From the NCBI RefSeq assembly GCF_019048265.1, contig NZ_CP077311.1, positions 62,001 to 126,000 on the forward strand: a stretch of DNA of 64,000 nucleotides. The letters run 5' to 3'. The position numbers were made by a program, and so were the translations under genes. Below, piece after piece: positions 10,080 through 19,628 of the stretch; within the stretch, counting starts at the first letter, position 1, and each line of letters begins with the position of its first letter. The notes under the pieces were generated by a model that did no database searches, had not been told where the DNA came from, and saw only the letters and a list, made by a program, of their open reading frames with translations. The stretch comes from Aeromonas sp. FDAARGOS 1405. GTDB lineage: Bacteria; Pseudomonadota; Gammaproteobacteria; Enterobacterales; Aeromonadaceae.

Positions 10080-10693
10080 CAGCTGGCCTGACAGGCCGCG
10101 GGCAGCGTCAGGTGACGGGGATGGGCTTCAATACGGGCGATCCAGCTACGGATAGCGGGCCACCCCTGCAGAGAGAAGATCCCCTCCTCTGCCACATGGG
10201 TGTAGGCATAAAGGGCGATATCGGCGATGGTCGGCGCATCACCACACAGGTAGGGGCTCTGTTTCAGCTGTTGCTCCATCACCGCCAGCGCCTTCTCGCC
10301 ACCGGCTTTCAGCCCGTCGAGACGCGCCTCCTGCGACTCGGGTCGGCCGAGATAGTGAACGATGAAGCGGGCCACCGCGATGTATGGCTCGTGGCTGTAT
10401 TGCTCGAAGAACATCCATTTGAGCACCTCGGCCTGCTGGCGCGGATCGGTTGGCCACAAGGTGCTACCTTGCGCCAGATAGAAGAGGATGGCATTGGATT
10501 CCGCCAGCGTATCGCCCTGACCCATCTCCAGCACCGGGATCTTGCCGTTGGGGTTCATGGCCAAAAATGCAGGGGTACGGGTATCCCCCGCCTGAATATC
10601 GACCTCTACCCACTCAAGGGGCAGCTCCAGCCAGCGGGCCAGCAGCCACACCTTGTAACAGTTGCCGGAACGCAGATCACCATACAGACGCAT
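10079..10693 (-). CDS. Glutathione S-transferase family protein
   Basis: 204 residues from the ATG at 10693 (MRLYGDLRSGNCYKVW), which has a good AAGGAG site; an in-frame start 36 bases earlier is less likely. The N-terminal thioredoxin-like half binds glutathione; MNPNGKIPVLEMG and ESNAILFYLA are the classic cis-proline and Glu-Ser glutathione-contact segments. The C-terminal half is the helical domain. Substrate unknown. The stop codon overlaps the start of the large GNAT gene. pdxH ends 36 bases upstream, so the cluster may be read from pdxH. Confidence 0.87.
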   Translation of the reverse strand: MRLYGDLRSGNCYKVWLLARWLELPLEWVEVDIQAGDTRTPAFLAMNPNGKIPVLEMGQGDTLAESNAILFYLAQGSTLWPTDPRQQAEVLKWMFFEQYSHEPYIAVARFIVHYLGRPESQEARLDGLKAGGEKALAVMEQQLKQSPYLCGDAPTIADIALYAYTHVAEEGIFSLQGWPAIRSWIARIEAHPRHLTLPAACQAS

Positions 10694-10729
10694 ACACACT
10701 CCTTGTGAAAACAGATTTGAACAGCGCAC

Positions 10730-11368
10730 TCAGGGAGCCAGACGCTCGATATGCCAGCCATCCCCATCGCGGGTGTAGTAGAAACGATCGTGCAGGCGAT
10801 GCTCACCCCCCTGCCAGAATTCGACCGTGTCGATCCGCACCCGAAAACCGCCCCAGAAGCTCGGCAGCGGCACTTCGCCATTGGCAAACTTCTGCTTGAG
10901 CTCGAGGAATTTGGCCTCCAGCACACCGCGCGCCGAAATGCGGGTCGACTGCTTGGAGACCCAGGCGGCAATCTGGCTATCCTTGGGACGGCTGTGGAAA
11001 TACTTCATCACCTCGAAGGTGCTCATCTTCTCCACCCGACCGGTCACATGCACCTGTCTGTCCAGCGTATGCCAGGGAAAGAGCAGGCTGATACGGGGAT
11101 TGCCTTCCAGCTGCTGCGCCTTGCGGCTGCCCATGTTGGTGTAAAAGACCATCCCCTGGGCATCGTAGTGCTTGAGCAGCACGGTACGCTGCCAGGGCTG
11201 ACCATCGGCATCGACGGTCGCCACCACCATGGCGGTGGGATCGGTCAGTTTGGCCTCACAAGCCTGCGCCAACCACTTCTCGAAAAGCGCCAGCGGCTCG
11301 GCCGGCAGATCGGCCCGGTGCAGCCCGCCACGGGTATACTCCCGACGCAGATCAGCAACATCCATCAT
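10730..11368 (-). CDS. pdxH: Pyridoxamine 5'-phosphate oxidase PdxH
   Basis: 212 residues from the ATG at 11368, preceded by AAGGA; the frame stays open for 31 more codons upstream but that part has no family resemblance. PdxH uses FMN and oxygen to convert pyridoxine or pyridoxamine 5'-phosphate to pyridoxal 5'-phosphate. Typical segments are [47 protein letters not shown] and the C-terminal RLAP, which contact FMN and substrate. The terminator of the preceding minus-strand gene lies about 105 bases upstream, so pdxH must have its own promoter in that gap. Confidence 0.95.
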   Translation of the reverse strand: MMDVADLRREYTRGGLHRADLPAEPLALFEKWLAQACEAKLTDPTAMVVATVDADGQPWQRTVLLKHYDAQGMVFYTNMGSRKAQQLEGNPRISLLFPWHTLDRQVHVTGRVEKMSTFEVMKYFHSRPKDSQIAAWVSKQSTRISARGVLEAKFLELKQKFANGEVPLPSFWGGFRVRIDTVEFWQGGEHRLHDRFYYTRDGDGWHIERLAP

Positions 11369-11472
11369 CTTGATTTTCCTTCTCTCTTTGCCGCCCATGC
11401 GGCCATGCGTGCTGGCATTGTGCGACGAGCACGCCATGGGTACAAGCCTTGTGACCAGCAAATGGCTGCTGC

Positions 11473-11500
11473 AAAAAAAGAGGGAGGCTCACGCCTCCCT
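11473..11500 (-). terminator. Rho-independent terminator after the lipoprotein gene
   Basis: Stem AGGGAGGC (11481-11488) and GCCTCCCT (11493-11500) with loop TCAC. On the minus strand it is followed by seven T (the A-run at 11473-11479). It ends the metalloprotease-lipoprotein transcript. Confidence 0.85.
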
Positions 11501-11539
11501 CCTTGATATACCCTTCGCACGATCTTGGTACGCGCAGGC

Positions 11540-11863
11540 TTATTGCCTGCCAGCGACAGCAGGACAATGCGCCAGCATGCGCCGGTTGTAATCGGCCGCA
11601 TAGGCCGCCAGCTTGGCCTGGGCCTCTTCCTGTCCGGGCTTGATGACATCCCCCAGACCGTCGAGGTAGCGCACACCGCAGCGCGCCTTGGCCGAGGCCT
11701 GCTGCTCCGGCGCGATGCCGGGCGCCACCTCGCCGCGCCCGGCCCGCACGATCAACCGGTAATCCTGCTTTGCCAGGCTGGCGCTGACCGCCTGCTCCAG
11801 AGTATCGGCGTCGGCCTGACAGCCGCCAAGCAGGGACACCAGCATCAGCCAGCCAACCCTCAT
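11540..11863 (-). CDS. Small lipoprotein coupled to the metalloprotease
   Basis: 107 residues from the ATG at 11863. A short signal peptide ends in the lipobox LLGGC with Cys15 as the predicted lipidated residue, so the protein should sit in the inner or outer membrane facing the periplasm. The mature part is helical and charged, with two further cysteines (KARCGVRY and LAHCPAV) that could form a disulfide. I do not recognise a family. Its ATG overlaps the protease stop as ATGA, which implies the two are made together; it could be an inhibitor, chaperone or sorting partner of the protease, but this is inference. Confidence 0.75.
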   Translation of the reverse strand: MRVGWLMLVSLLGGCQADADTLEQAVSASLAKQDYRLIVRAGRGEVAPGIAPEQQASAKARCGVRYLDGLGDVIKPGQEEAQAKLAAYAADYNRRMLAHCPAVAGRQ

Positions 11864-13875
11864 CCGCGCCTCCGTTGCCAACCCAGCAGAGCCAGCGCCA
11901 GAGTCCAGAGACCGAGGGCACCACCGCCGCCGCTACCGCCCGAACTGCCGCCGCTTTGGACAACCGGCAGCTTGGAGGGACTGATCGCGAAGAAGATGTT
12001 GTCGCTGCAGGCCACCTTCAGGCGGGCAGAGCTGGCCAGATCCGCCGGCAGGGTGACAGTGGCGGCGCCGCTGTTGGGCTGGCTGACCGCCAGATTGCTC
12101 CAGCTGGTTCCCTCGTTTTGGGTGATGAACAGGTCTACCTTGCTGCAGCTGATCGGCGCCAGCGTGGTGCCGGCCACATCCCAGCTGACAGCCAGGCTTG
12201 CCCCCGGCGTCAATGCCACCCCAATCGGGGCGGTCAATCGGAAGGCACTGCCAGTGTTGATCACCTGGACCTTCATGTCGTCGCTGGCGACACCGCCCTT
12301 GCCGTCACGCACCGTCAATCGGAAGTTGAGATCCCGGTTAGTGGTGGGCCATGCCTCGCCCTTGGCGAGCGAGCCCGAGAGCAGGGATGGCAAGCTCGGC
12401 AAAATCCGCTCCGGCGAGCCGGTCGGCGACACGAAGCGGAACAACGGACGGGAGCCGTCATCGATCATGTCAAGAGCACTGCTGGACGGGTCGCCCAGAT
12501 CAATCTGCTCCCAAGTGTAGGTCAGGGGATCCTTGTCCAAATCGGCGCCGGCCCCCTTGAGCACGAATGGCGTGTTGGCGGGAATGATATAGCTGGCTCC
12601 GGCCACCGCCTGGGGCGTGTTGTTGACGAGATTCAGGGTGGTGCCACAGGCCGGCACGGTCGCCATGTGCGCCCGCATCTGCTCGATAGATTTGCTGTGA
12701 AAATAGGGATCGCTGTGGGGCTGGATGTTCTCGTCCCCGCAGATCCCGGCATAGGCCATGATAGAAGTACCGCTGCCCGGCTCCCAGGCTTGTGCCGCCT
12801 CCCGATTGCCACCGCCGCAACTGCCAGTGGTGCCGTTGAAGGTGTGGTCGGCACCGAACTGGTGGCCGATCTCGTGAGCCACGTAGTCGATAAAGAAGGC
12901 ATCCCCCACCGGCTTATCGGAGCCCGTCATCCCGGCCGACTTGTCCGCGGTGCACAGCACGCCGAGCCCGGCCAGGCCACCTCCCCCGGTATTGACCACA
13001 TGCCCGATATCGAATGCGCCCAGCTCACCATTGGCGAAGGCTTCTCCCTGTACCAGGACGTTCTTGCTGGTGTCATCAGCCTCATAGATGCTGCTCACGC
13101 CGCTCACGTAGTCAGGGTTATCGCCGTTGTAGAAAGGGTCTGTTACCGGATCGGTAAAAATCACAGAATCGTTGCCGCTGGCCAGCACGAACTCGGCCCC
13201 CACATCTCGCTGGTACACCTCGTTGACCCGGTTGAGCAGGGTAGTAATGGCCGCCAGGGCCAGCACTTGGGAGCCGCCATGATATTGGGTGTACTCACCT
13301 GCGGCCGAGATAGCGATGGTGTAACGTTTGCGAACATTACCATCCACTTGCACCTTGCGAGCCAACGTTTTGGCGTCAGCCCCGATCACCTTGTCGGCGT
13401 CTTCTTCCAGTCGGCTGTAGGCATCCTGCTGGTAGTAAATTGCATACCCCTCGGCATTGCGCAGCGGATCGACAAACACCATCTTGCCCTGATGGCTGAA
13501 CATGGCATGAAAACCTTGCGGCCCCAGATCGAAGCGTCCAGTATCAACCGGATGAGCCGGGTTGTACCCCTTGAAGGTGCGGATCTGAGGATACTTGGCT
13601 GCAAGGTCTGCGGGCAGTACATTGTAAGCTTCCAGTGCAAAGGTAACCTCCCCCCCATCAGGCAGTGGCAAGGTCAGCTTGCTGGCCCCCGCTTGCAACC
13701 CGGCAAAATAGTCGAGCGGCACCTTGGCGACCCGGAACTGATGAGCCCGTACCTCATAACCCTCGTCAGCTGTTGCTCTGGCGGCAACCGTGCTCCATTC
13801 GCTGGCCATCAGGCTGGTTGAGCCCAGCATGCTGGCAACCAGCAAGGCCACCCTAGAGTATTTCGTCACATGCAT
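11860..13875 (-). CDS. Secreted reprolysin-like zinc metalloprotease with GlyGly-CTERM tail
   Basis: 671 residues from the ATG at 13875 (AAGGAC site upstream); an in-frame start 72 bases earlier precedes the signal peptide. Order: signal peptide (1 to about 23, ending SLMA), propeptide, catalytic domain with the zinc motif HEIGHQFGADH near residues 334-344 and a Met-turn SIMAYAG, then a beta-rich C-terminal region. The last 35 residues are a Ser/Gly run, one hydrophobic helix (LGLWTLALALLGW) and QRRRG, which is the GlyGly-CTERM sorting signal. Proteins of this kind are exported by Sec and type II secretion and cut by a rhombosortase. The next gene overlaps by four bases. Confidence 0.88.
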   Translation of the reverse strand: MHVTKYSRVALLVASMLGSTSLMASEWSTVAARATADEGYEVRAHQFRVAKVPLDYFAGLQAGASKLTLPLPDGGEVTFALEAYNVLPADLAAKYPQIRTFKGYNPAHPVDTGRFDLGPQGFHAMFSHQGKMVFVDPLRNAEGYAIYYQQDAYSRLEEDADKVIGADAKTLARKVQVDGNVRKRYTIAISAAGEYTQYHGGSQVLALAAITTLLNRVNEVYQRDVGAEFVLASGNDSVIFTDPVTDPFYNGDNPDYVSGVSSIYEADDTSKNVLVQGEAFANGELGAFDIGHVVNTGGGGLAGLGVLCTADKSAGMTGSDKPVGDAFFIDYVAHEIGHQFGADHTFNGTTGSCGGGNREAAQAWEPGSGTSIMAYAGICGDENIQPHSDPYFHSKSIEQMRAHMATVPACGTTLNLVNNTPQAVAGASYIIPANTPFVLKGAGADLDKDPLTYTWEQIDLGDPSSSALDMIDDGSRPLFRFVSPTGSPERILPSLPSLLSGSLAKGEAWPTTNRDLNFRLTVRDGKGGVASDDMKVQVINTGSAFRLTAPIGVALTPGASLAVSWDVAGTTLAPISCSKVDLFITQNEGTSWSNLAVSQPNSGAATVTLPADLASSARLKVACSDNIFFAISPSKLPVVQSGGSSGGSGGGGALGLWTLALALLGWQRRRG

Positions 13876-14097
13876 TGTTTTTAGTCCTTGTATTAATGCA
13901 ATCGCCTGAATTGCGGCCTGTACTTTATTTTTATTCGGCCACATCAATACAAAGCTGAAGCAACCCTTTCCACCATTCCCGAGTGGGAGTGTTGCGCCAA
14001 CCCCGTCTAACCCCTATCATTGCGCGGATTTGTCAATTTTAGAACAGCCCCTCTTCACAAAGGTGCAGTTCATCTTTATCTGGCCAAGGTTAATCTC

Positions 14098-15309
14098 ATG
14101 CTCAAATCCCCACTGTTGCCCCGTTTCGGGGATCTGGTCGTTGCCATTATTGACGATGTGCTCGGTCAGGGTCTTACCCTCGACCGTGCCTATGCCCGTC
14201 ACTTCTCAGGCATCGAACTCAAACCGCAAGAACAGGCAAGGATTGCCCTGGTCACCGGCGACCTGTTGCGTCGGCTGAGCCTCTACTGTGCTCTGACAGG
14301 TATTCAGGTGCGTCAGGCCGAGAAGAATGTCTGGCCGCTGCTGCACAGCTGGCACGCCTTCCACAAAATCGCCCAGCCCAACAACCCGACGCTGGATCGC
14401 TTCAACGAAGAGGCCTTCCGCCGCCGTCTGACCGAGGCGAAGAAGAACCCGGTGCTGATGGATGGTTGCCCGAGCTGGCTGGAGAAACTGGGCAACGAAC
14501 AGCTGGGTGAAGCCTGGCCTGCCGAGCGTGCTGCCCTGGCCTGGATGCCCAAGCGTTACCTGCGGGTCAACACCCTCAAGTGCACCCGTGATGAGCTGCA
14601 GGCCATTCTGGCCAAAGAGCAGGTCACCACTATTCCGGTTGAAGGTGTGGAGACGGCCCTGCAGGTCACTTCCGACGCCGCCCTGTTCCGCACCAAGGCC
14701 TTTGCTGATGGTTGCTTCGAACAACAGGACGCTGGCTCTCAGTTGGTTGCGGCAGCTCTGGAAGTTGCCCCGGGTATGCGTGTCATTGACGCCTGCGCCG
14801 GTGCCGGTGGCAAGACTCTGCATATCGCCGCCATGATGCAGGGCAAAGGCCGCCTGCTGGCGATGGATGTGGAAGAGTGGAAGCTGGAGAACCTCAAGCA
14901 ACGCGCCCGCCGCGCCGGTGCCCACAATGTGGAGACCCGGGTCATCACCAGCAGCAAGACCGTCAAGCGCCTCAAAGAGAGCGCCGACCGCGTACTGCTG
15001 GACGTGCCCTGCTCCGGTCTTGGCGTACTCAAACGCAATCCGGATGCCAAGTGGCGTGATACCGCCGAGCGTCTGCCTGTACTGGTCGCACTGCAAGAAG
15101 AGATCCTGCAGCGCTACAGCCAGATGGTGAAGGTGGGCGGTCTGCTGGTTTATGCAACCTGCTCCATTCTGCCCCAGGAGAACCGTCAGCAGGTGGACAA
15201 GTTCCTCGCTGCCAACGAGAACTTCCGTCTGCGTGACGATCACACCGTAAGCCCGGCCGAGACCGGCTTCGACGGCTTCTACATGGCTCGTATCGAACGG
15301 ATCGCCTGA
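14098..15309 (+). CDS. RsmB/NOP family SAM-dependent RNA (cytosine-5) methyltransferase
   Basis: 403 residues from the ATG at 14098, with AAGGT upstream; a possible earlier start at 14020 adds 26 residues unlike the family. The SAM-binding motif VIDACAGAGGKTLHIAA is followed by the two catalytic-cysteine motifs, DVPCSGLG and YATCSILPQEN, which mark m5C RNA methyltransferases. The N-terminal part (about 1-140) is helical but is not an obvious NusB domain, so this is not RsmB itself. The exact RNA target is unknown. A strong hairpin follows. Confidence 0.88.
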   Translation: MLKSPLLPRFGDLVVAIIDDVLGQGLTLDRAYARHFSGIELKPQEQARIALVTGDLLRRLSLYCALTGIQVRQAEKNVWPLLHSWHAFHKIAQPNNPTLDRFNEEAFRRRLTEAKKNPVLMDGCPSWLEKLGNEQLGEAWPAERAALAWMPKRYLRVNTLKCTRDELQAILAKEQVTTIPVEGVETALQVTSDAALFRTKAFADGCFEQQDAGSQLVAAALEVAPGMRVIDACAGAGGKTLHIAAMMQGKGRLLAMDVEEWKLENLKQRARRAGAHNVETRVITSSKTVKRLKESADRVLLDVPCSGLGVLKRNPDAKWRDTAERLPVLVALQEEILQRYSQMVKVGGLLVYATCSILPQENRQQVDKFLAANENFRLRDDHTVSPAETGFDGFYMARIERIA

Positions 15310-15359
15310 TCCAGCGTGATCTGCTCCTTGCGCCCTTATCGCGCACGGCGGGTTCGATG

Positions 15360-15396
15360 AAAAAAGAGCGGCAGCCCTCGGGCTGCCGCTCTTTTT
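15360..15396. terminator. Bidirectional terminator between the methyltransferase gene and tdcF
   Basis: Stem GAGCGGCAGCC and GGCTGCCGCTC with a short loop, an A-run on the left and TTTTT on the right. It lies between two convergent genes and can serve both. Confidence 0.85.
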
Positions 15397-15415
15397 ATTG
15401 ATAAGGATCGCCGCG

Positions 15416-15805
15416 TCAGGACTCCAGCGCAGCAATCGCCTCTATCTCGATCTTCACATCCTTGGGCAAGCGGGCCACCTCCACGCAGGAGCGCGCCGGA
15501 TACATGGCATCGTGCTCGGTGAAGAAGTCGTTGTAGACCCGGTTGACCGCGGCAAAGTCGTTCAGATCGGAGACAAACACCGTGGTCTTGAAGATATTGC
15601 GCACCTGGCCGCCTGTCGCCTCGACAATCGCCTTGACGTTTTGCAGGGAGCGCAGGGTTTGCGCTTCGATCCCCTCCGCAATGTCGCCGCTCACGGGGTC
15701 CAGCGGGATCTGACCGGAGGTATAGAGGATGTTGCCAATCCGGGTGGCCTGCACATAGGGGCCGATGGCGCCAGGCGCCGCTTTGGTACTGATAACCTGT
15801 CGCAT
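15416..15805 (-). CDS. tdcF: RidA/YjgF family protein TdcF
   Basis: 129 residues. RidA-family proteins hydrolyse reactive enamine/imine intermediates released by threonine dehydratase. IGPYVQATRIGNILYTSGQI and the arginine of PARSCVEVARLPKD, which binds the carboxylate, are present. It is the last gene of the tdcBCDEF set, 69 bases after tdcE, matching the E. coli order, so it is called TdcF rather than the general RidA. Confidence 0.9.
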   Translation of the reverse strand: MRQVISTKAAPGAIGPYVQATRIGNILYTSGQIPLDPVSGDIAEGIEAQTLRSLQNVKAIVEATGGQVRNIFKTTVFVSDLNDFAAVNRVYNDFFTEHDAMYPARSCVEVARLPKDVKIEIEAIAALES

Positions 15806-15874
15806 CTGTTACTTCCTCGTGCTGACAAACAAAAAGTAGGCCCGGAGCAAGCCGGCTCAACCCGGGCATGAGAG

Positions 15875-18169
15875 TTAGATCATGTTGGTGAAGGTTCTGG
15901 AGATGACGTCCTGCTGCTGCTCGCGGGTCAGGGCGTTGAAGCGCACCGCATAGCCGGAGACCCGGATGGTCAGGCTGGGGTACTTGTCCGGATTCTCGAT
16001 GGCATCCAGCAGCATCTCGCGGTTCATCACGTTGACGTTGAGGTGCTGGCCCCCTTCTACATCCCGCTCATGATGGAAGTAGCCATCCATCAGCCCCACC
16101 AGATTGTTCTCGCGATTGGCCGGCTCCTTGCCGAGCGCCCCCGGCACGATGGAGAAGGTGTAGGAGATCCCGTCCTTGGCATATTTGAACGGCAGCTTGG
16201 CCACCGAGGCGAGCGAAGCGACCGCCCCTTTCCTATCCCGACCGTGCATCGGGTTGGCCCCCGGCGCAAACGGCGCACCGGCGCGACGGCCATCCGGGGT
16301 GTTGCCGGTCTTCTGGCCATAGACCACGTTGGAGGTGATGGTCAGGATCGACTGGGTCGGCACCGCATTGCGGTAGGTCGGCAGCGCCTGGATCTTCTTC
16401 ATGAAGCGCTCGACCAGATCGCAGGCGATGGAGTCGGCCCGCTCGTCGTTGTTGCCGTACTGGGGATACTCCCCCTCAATCACAAAATCGACCGCCAGCC
16501 CGTCAGCATCGCGCACCGGCTTGACCCGGGCGTACTTGATGGCCGCCAGCGAATCGACCGCTACCGACAGACCGGCAATGCCGCAGGCCATGGTGCGATA
16601 GACGTCGCGATCGTGCAGCGCCATCAGGGAAGCCTCGTAGCTGTACTTGTCGTGCATGTAGTGAATAAGGTTGAGCGCGCTGATGTACTGCACCGCCAGC
16701 CAGTCCATAAAGCTGTCGAGGCTGGCCATGACAGTGTCGTAATCCAGCACCTCGTCCATGATGGGGGCCACTTTCGGGCCGACCTGGATCTTCAGCTTCT
16801 CGTCCACCCCGCCGTTGATGCAGTAGAGCAGGGTCTTGGCGAGGTTGGCGCGGGCACCGAAGAACTGCATCTGCTTGCCGATCACCATGGGGCTCACGCA
16901 GCAGGCGATGGCGTAGTCATCGCTCTCGAAGTCGGTGCGCATCAGGTCATCGTTCTCATACTGCAGGGATGAGGTATCGATGGAGACGCGGGCCGCATAG
17001 GTCTTGAAGGCCCGCGGCAGCCCTTCCGCCCAGAGGATGGTGAGGTTGGGCTCGGGCGCCGGCCCCATGGTCTTGAGGGTGTGGAGGTAGCGGAAGGAGT
17101 TCTTGGTCACCAGGGTGCGACCATCCAGCCCCATGCCGCCGATCACCTCAGTCGCCCAGATGGGATCGCCGGAGAAGAGGGAATCAAACTCGGGGGTACG
17201 CAGGAAACGCACCATGCGGATCTTCATGATGAAGTGATCGACCAGCTCCTGGGCATCCTGCTCGCTGATGAGCCCCGACTTCAGATCCCGCTCGATATAG
17301 ATGTCGAGGAAGGTGGCGGTACGGCCGAGGGACATGGCGCCGCCATTTTGCGACTTCACTGCCGCCAGATAGGCAAAGTAGAGCCACTGCACCGCCTGCT
17401 GGGCAGTGCGTGCCGGCCCGGAGATGTCAAAGCCGTAGCTGGCCGCCATCTGCTTGATCTGCACCAGTGCCCGCTTGTGCTCGGCCAGCTCCTCGCGCTG
17501 GCGGATCACCTGCTCCAGCTGCTCTCCCCGCTCGAGAGCCGGTTGCAGATCGGCAAACTGCAGCTCCCGCTCACGGATTAGATAATCTATGCCGTAAAGC
17601 GCGACCCGACGATAATCTCCGATAATGCGACCGCGGCCGTAACCATCCGGCAAACCGGTCAATACCCCTGACTTTCGGCAGCGCAGCATCTCGGGAGAGT
17701 AGACGTCGAACACCCCCTGATTGTGGGTTTTGCGCAATTCGCTGAAGGTATATTCAAATTCGGGATCCATCTCCCTGCCATATGCTTCAAAAGAGCTGCG
17801 GATCATATTTACGCCACCAAACGGGTGCAGCGCTCTTTTAAGGGGCTTGTCGGTTTGCAGGCCAACTATTTTTTCCAGCCCCTGCTCGATATAACCCGGC
17901 CCGTGGGCGGTGATGGTCGTGGCAATATTGGTATCAAAATCGACCGGTGCGTGGGTGGCATTCTCGATACGGATCCCCTCCATCACCTTGTTCCATAAAG
18001 TGGTGGTCGCTTCGGTCGCATCTGCTAAAAACTGTTCGTCACCTTCATAGGGGGTGTAGTTCTGCTGGATAAAATCACGGACGTTGATCTCGTGCTTCCA
18101 GTTTTCACCGGCAAACCCTTGCCATGCCTGACGGAATTTATCCTGATCCAATTGCATATCAACTTTCAT
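15875..18169 (-). CDS. tdcE: 2-ketobutyrate formate-lyase / pyruvate formate-lyase TdcE
   Basis: 764 residues from the ATG at 18169 (MKVDMQL), matching the E. coli TdcE start; GAGG lies about ten bases upstream. A glycyl-radical enzyme that splits 2-ketobutyrate or pyruvate with CoA to propionyl- or acetyl-CoA and formate, in anaerobic cytoplasm. The catalytic pair Cys423-Cys424 is in AIACCVSPM and the radical-bearing Gly739 in RVSGYAVRF. Activation needs a PflA-type radical SAM enzyme, which is not in this window. Sequence is very close to E. coli TdcE throughout. Confidence 0.95.
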   Translation of the reverse strand: MKVDMQLDQDKFRQAWQGFAGENWKHEINVRDFIQQNYTPYEGDEQFLADATEATTTLWNKVMEGIRIENATHAPVDFDTNIATTITAHGPGYIEQGLEKIVGLQTDKPLKRALHPFGGVNMIRSSFEAYGREMDPEFEYTFSELRKTHNQGVFDVYSPEMLRCRKSGVLTGLPDGYGRGRIIGDYRRVALYGIDYLIRERELQFADLQPALERGEQLEQVIRQREELAEHKRALVQIKQMAASYGFDISGPARTAQQAVQWLYFAYLAAVKSQNGGAMSLGRTATFLDIYIERDLKSGLISEQDAQELVDHFIMKIRMVRFLRTPEFDSLFSGDPIWATEVIGGMGLDGRTLVTKNSFRYLHTLKTMGPAPEPNLTILWAEGLPRAFKTYAARVSIDTSSLQYENDDLMRTDFESDDYAIACCVSPMVIGKQMQFFGARANLAKTLLYCINGGVDEKLKIQVGPKVAPIMDEVLDYDTVMASLDSFMDWLAVQYISALNLIHYMHDKYSYEASLMALHDRDVYRTMACGIAGLSVAVDSLAAIKYARVKPVRDADGLAVDFVIEGEYPQYGNNDERADSIACDLVERFMKKIQALPTYRNAVPTQSILTITSNVVYGQKTGNTPDGRRAGAPFAPGANPMHGRDRKGAVASLASVAKLPFKYAKDGISYTFSIVPGALGKEPANRENNLVGLMDGYFHHERDVEGGQHLNVNVMNREMLLDAIENPDKYPSLTIRVSGYAVRFNALTREQQQDVISRTFTNMI

Positions 18170-18213
18170 CAAATAAACCTCATTCACTACTCATGACACT
18201 ACAGTGGAAGATG

Positions 18214-19422
18214 TCAGACGCACTCGGTCTGACAAACCTGCTGCCCCAGACGAATGGCATCCAGCGCGATCATTTTCTCTTCATTGGTGGGAATAACTGC
18301 CGCCAGCACCATGGACTCTGCCGCCGAAATAATCCGACAACCCTCGCTATTGGGACGCTGGTTAAACGGCTCGCTGATCGCTACGCCAAATACCTGAAGT
18401 CGTTCGCATACCAGCTTTCTGATAAAGGCCGAGTTTTCGCCAATACCGCCGGTGAAAATAACGGCATCCAGTCGGCGCAATGAGGTGGCATGACCACCGA
18501 TATGGCGGGCAATACGATGGGCAAAGGCGTGAATGGCCAATTTCGCCCCAGGATGTCCTTCGTGATAGGCAGCTTCCAATACCCGCATATCGGAGGAGAG
18601 CCCCGAAATACCTAGCAGGCCGGACTGCTTGTTCAATACCCGCTCGATATCCTCGATAGATTGTCCTGTCTTGCTGGCGATATAGGCCAGCGCGCCAAAA
18701 TCGATATCGCCGCTGCGGCTGCCCATGATCAACCCCTCCAGCGGCGTCATCCCCATCGAGGTATCGACGCTCTTGCCATCCTGCACCGCACAAATAGAGG
18801 CGCCATTGCCCAGATGGGCGATGACCAGACCGGCATGCTGCTCATCCAGCCCCATAAATACGCAAGCCTGCTCGGCCACATAGCGATGGGAGGTGCCGTG
18901 GAAGCCATAGCGGCGCACGCCGTAATCCTGCAAATATTGGTAAGGCAGCCCATAGATATAGGCTTCCGGCTTCAGGGTCTGGTGAAAACCGGTATCAAAT
19001 ACCGCAATTTGGGGCTGGTTGGGAAAGAGCTGGCGGGCGGCCATCACGCCGCTCAAATTGGCGTGGTTGTGCAGCGGGGCCAGTGGCGAGACCTGCCTGA
19101 TTTTGGCCAATACATGTTCATCAATGATCACGGCTTCACTAAATTCACTCCCACCATGAGCAATTCGATGACCCACCAGTGCAATGGCATCACGCAGATC
19201 CCGTTTTTTCAATTCCGCCGCGATGGCAGCCAATGCACAGGTGTGGTTATTTTCAGGTAATAACATTGCGGGCGCTTTACCCACTTGCAATTGGGGATGG
19301 GCCGTCTCAATACCATCGGCCATCCCGGAGATCACCACCTCGCAGGTTTTACTATCCAGTACCGAGAATTTGACCGACGAAGAGCCGCAATTGATAACCA
19401 GAACCAACGAATCAAACTTCAT
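18214..19422 (-). CDS. tdcD: Propionate kinase TdcD
   Basis: 402 residues from the ATG at 19422, with an AGG site; upstream codons in the same frame have no family match. An ASKHA-fold acetate/propionate kinase that makes ATP from propionyl phosphate, the last step of anaerobic threonine breakdown. The start [33 protein letters not shown] and [13 protein letters not shown] carry the nucleotide- and phosphate-binding motifs. It follows a 206-base gap after tdcC that holds two stem-loops, and precedes tdcE by 44 bases. Confidence 0.95.
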   Translation of the reverse strand: MKFDSLVLVINCGSSSVKFSVLDSKTCEVVISGMADGIETAHPQLQVGKAPAMLLPENNHTCALAAIAAELKKRDLRDAIALVGHRIAHGGSEFSEAVIIDEHVLAKIRQVSPLAPLHNHANLSGVMAARQLFPNQPQIAVFDTGFHQTLKPEAYIYGLPYQYLQDYGVRRYGFHGTSHRYVAEQACVFMGLDEQHAGLVIAHLGNGASICAVQDGKSVDTSMGMTPLEGLIMGSRSGDIDFGALAYIASKTGQSIEDIERVLNKQSGLLGISGLSSDMRVLEAAYHEGHPGAKLAIHAFAHRIARHIGGHATSLRRLDAVIFTGGIGENSAFIRKLVCERLQVFGVAISEPFNQRPNSEGCRIISAAESMVLAAVIPTNEEKMIALDAIRLGQQVCQTECV

Positions 19423-19515
19423 TACATCGCCTCGATATTTATGCTGTCGAGTCACTGCAGTCAGAGCATCTTTGCCACTGTGTTTAGTGGCCAAATAACG
19501 GATAGCCTTGCCCTC

Positions 19516-19533
19516 GGCCCAAATAATTGGGCC
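19516..19533 (-). repeat. Inverted repeat in the tdcC-tdcD gap
   Basis: GGCCCAA (19516-19522), loop ATAA, TTGGGCC (19527-19533): a perfect seven-base stem. There is no T-run on the minus strand, so it does not look like a full terminator; it could stabilise or mark a processing point in the tdc mRNA. Confidence 0.5.
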
Positions 19534-19575
19534 AACCAAGAACCGGTTATTGCGCGCTTCTGACTACGCCATGCA

Positions 19576-19592
19576 GACCCCGCCAAGGGGTC
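19576..19592 (-). repeat. Second inverted repeat in the tdcC-tdcD gap
   Basis: GACCCC (19576-19581) and GGGGTC (19587-19592) with a five-base loop. It lies 36 bases after the tdcC stop and, like the first, has no T-run. The two hairpins could dampen expression of tdcDEF relative to tdcBC. Confidence 0.45.
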
Positions 19593-19628
19593 AGGGTCTG
19601 AATGGCTGATGACTTGCAGAAAAGGTTT

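Noticed and set aside
11875..13821. 648-codon plus-strand frame opposite the metalloprotease
   Set aside because: The sense frame has signal peptide, zinc motif and sorting tail; the antisense frame is rich in His/Gly/Arg and has no domain.
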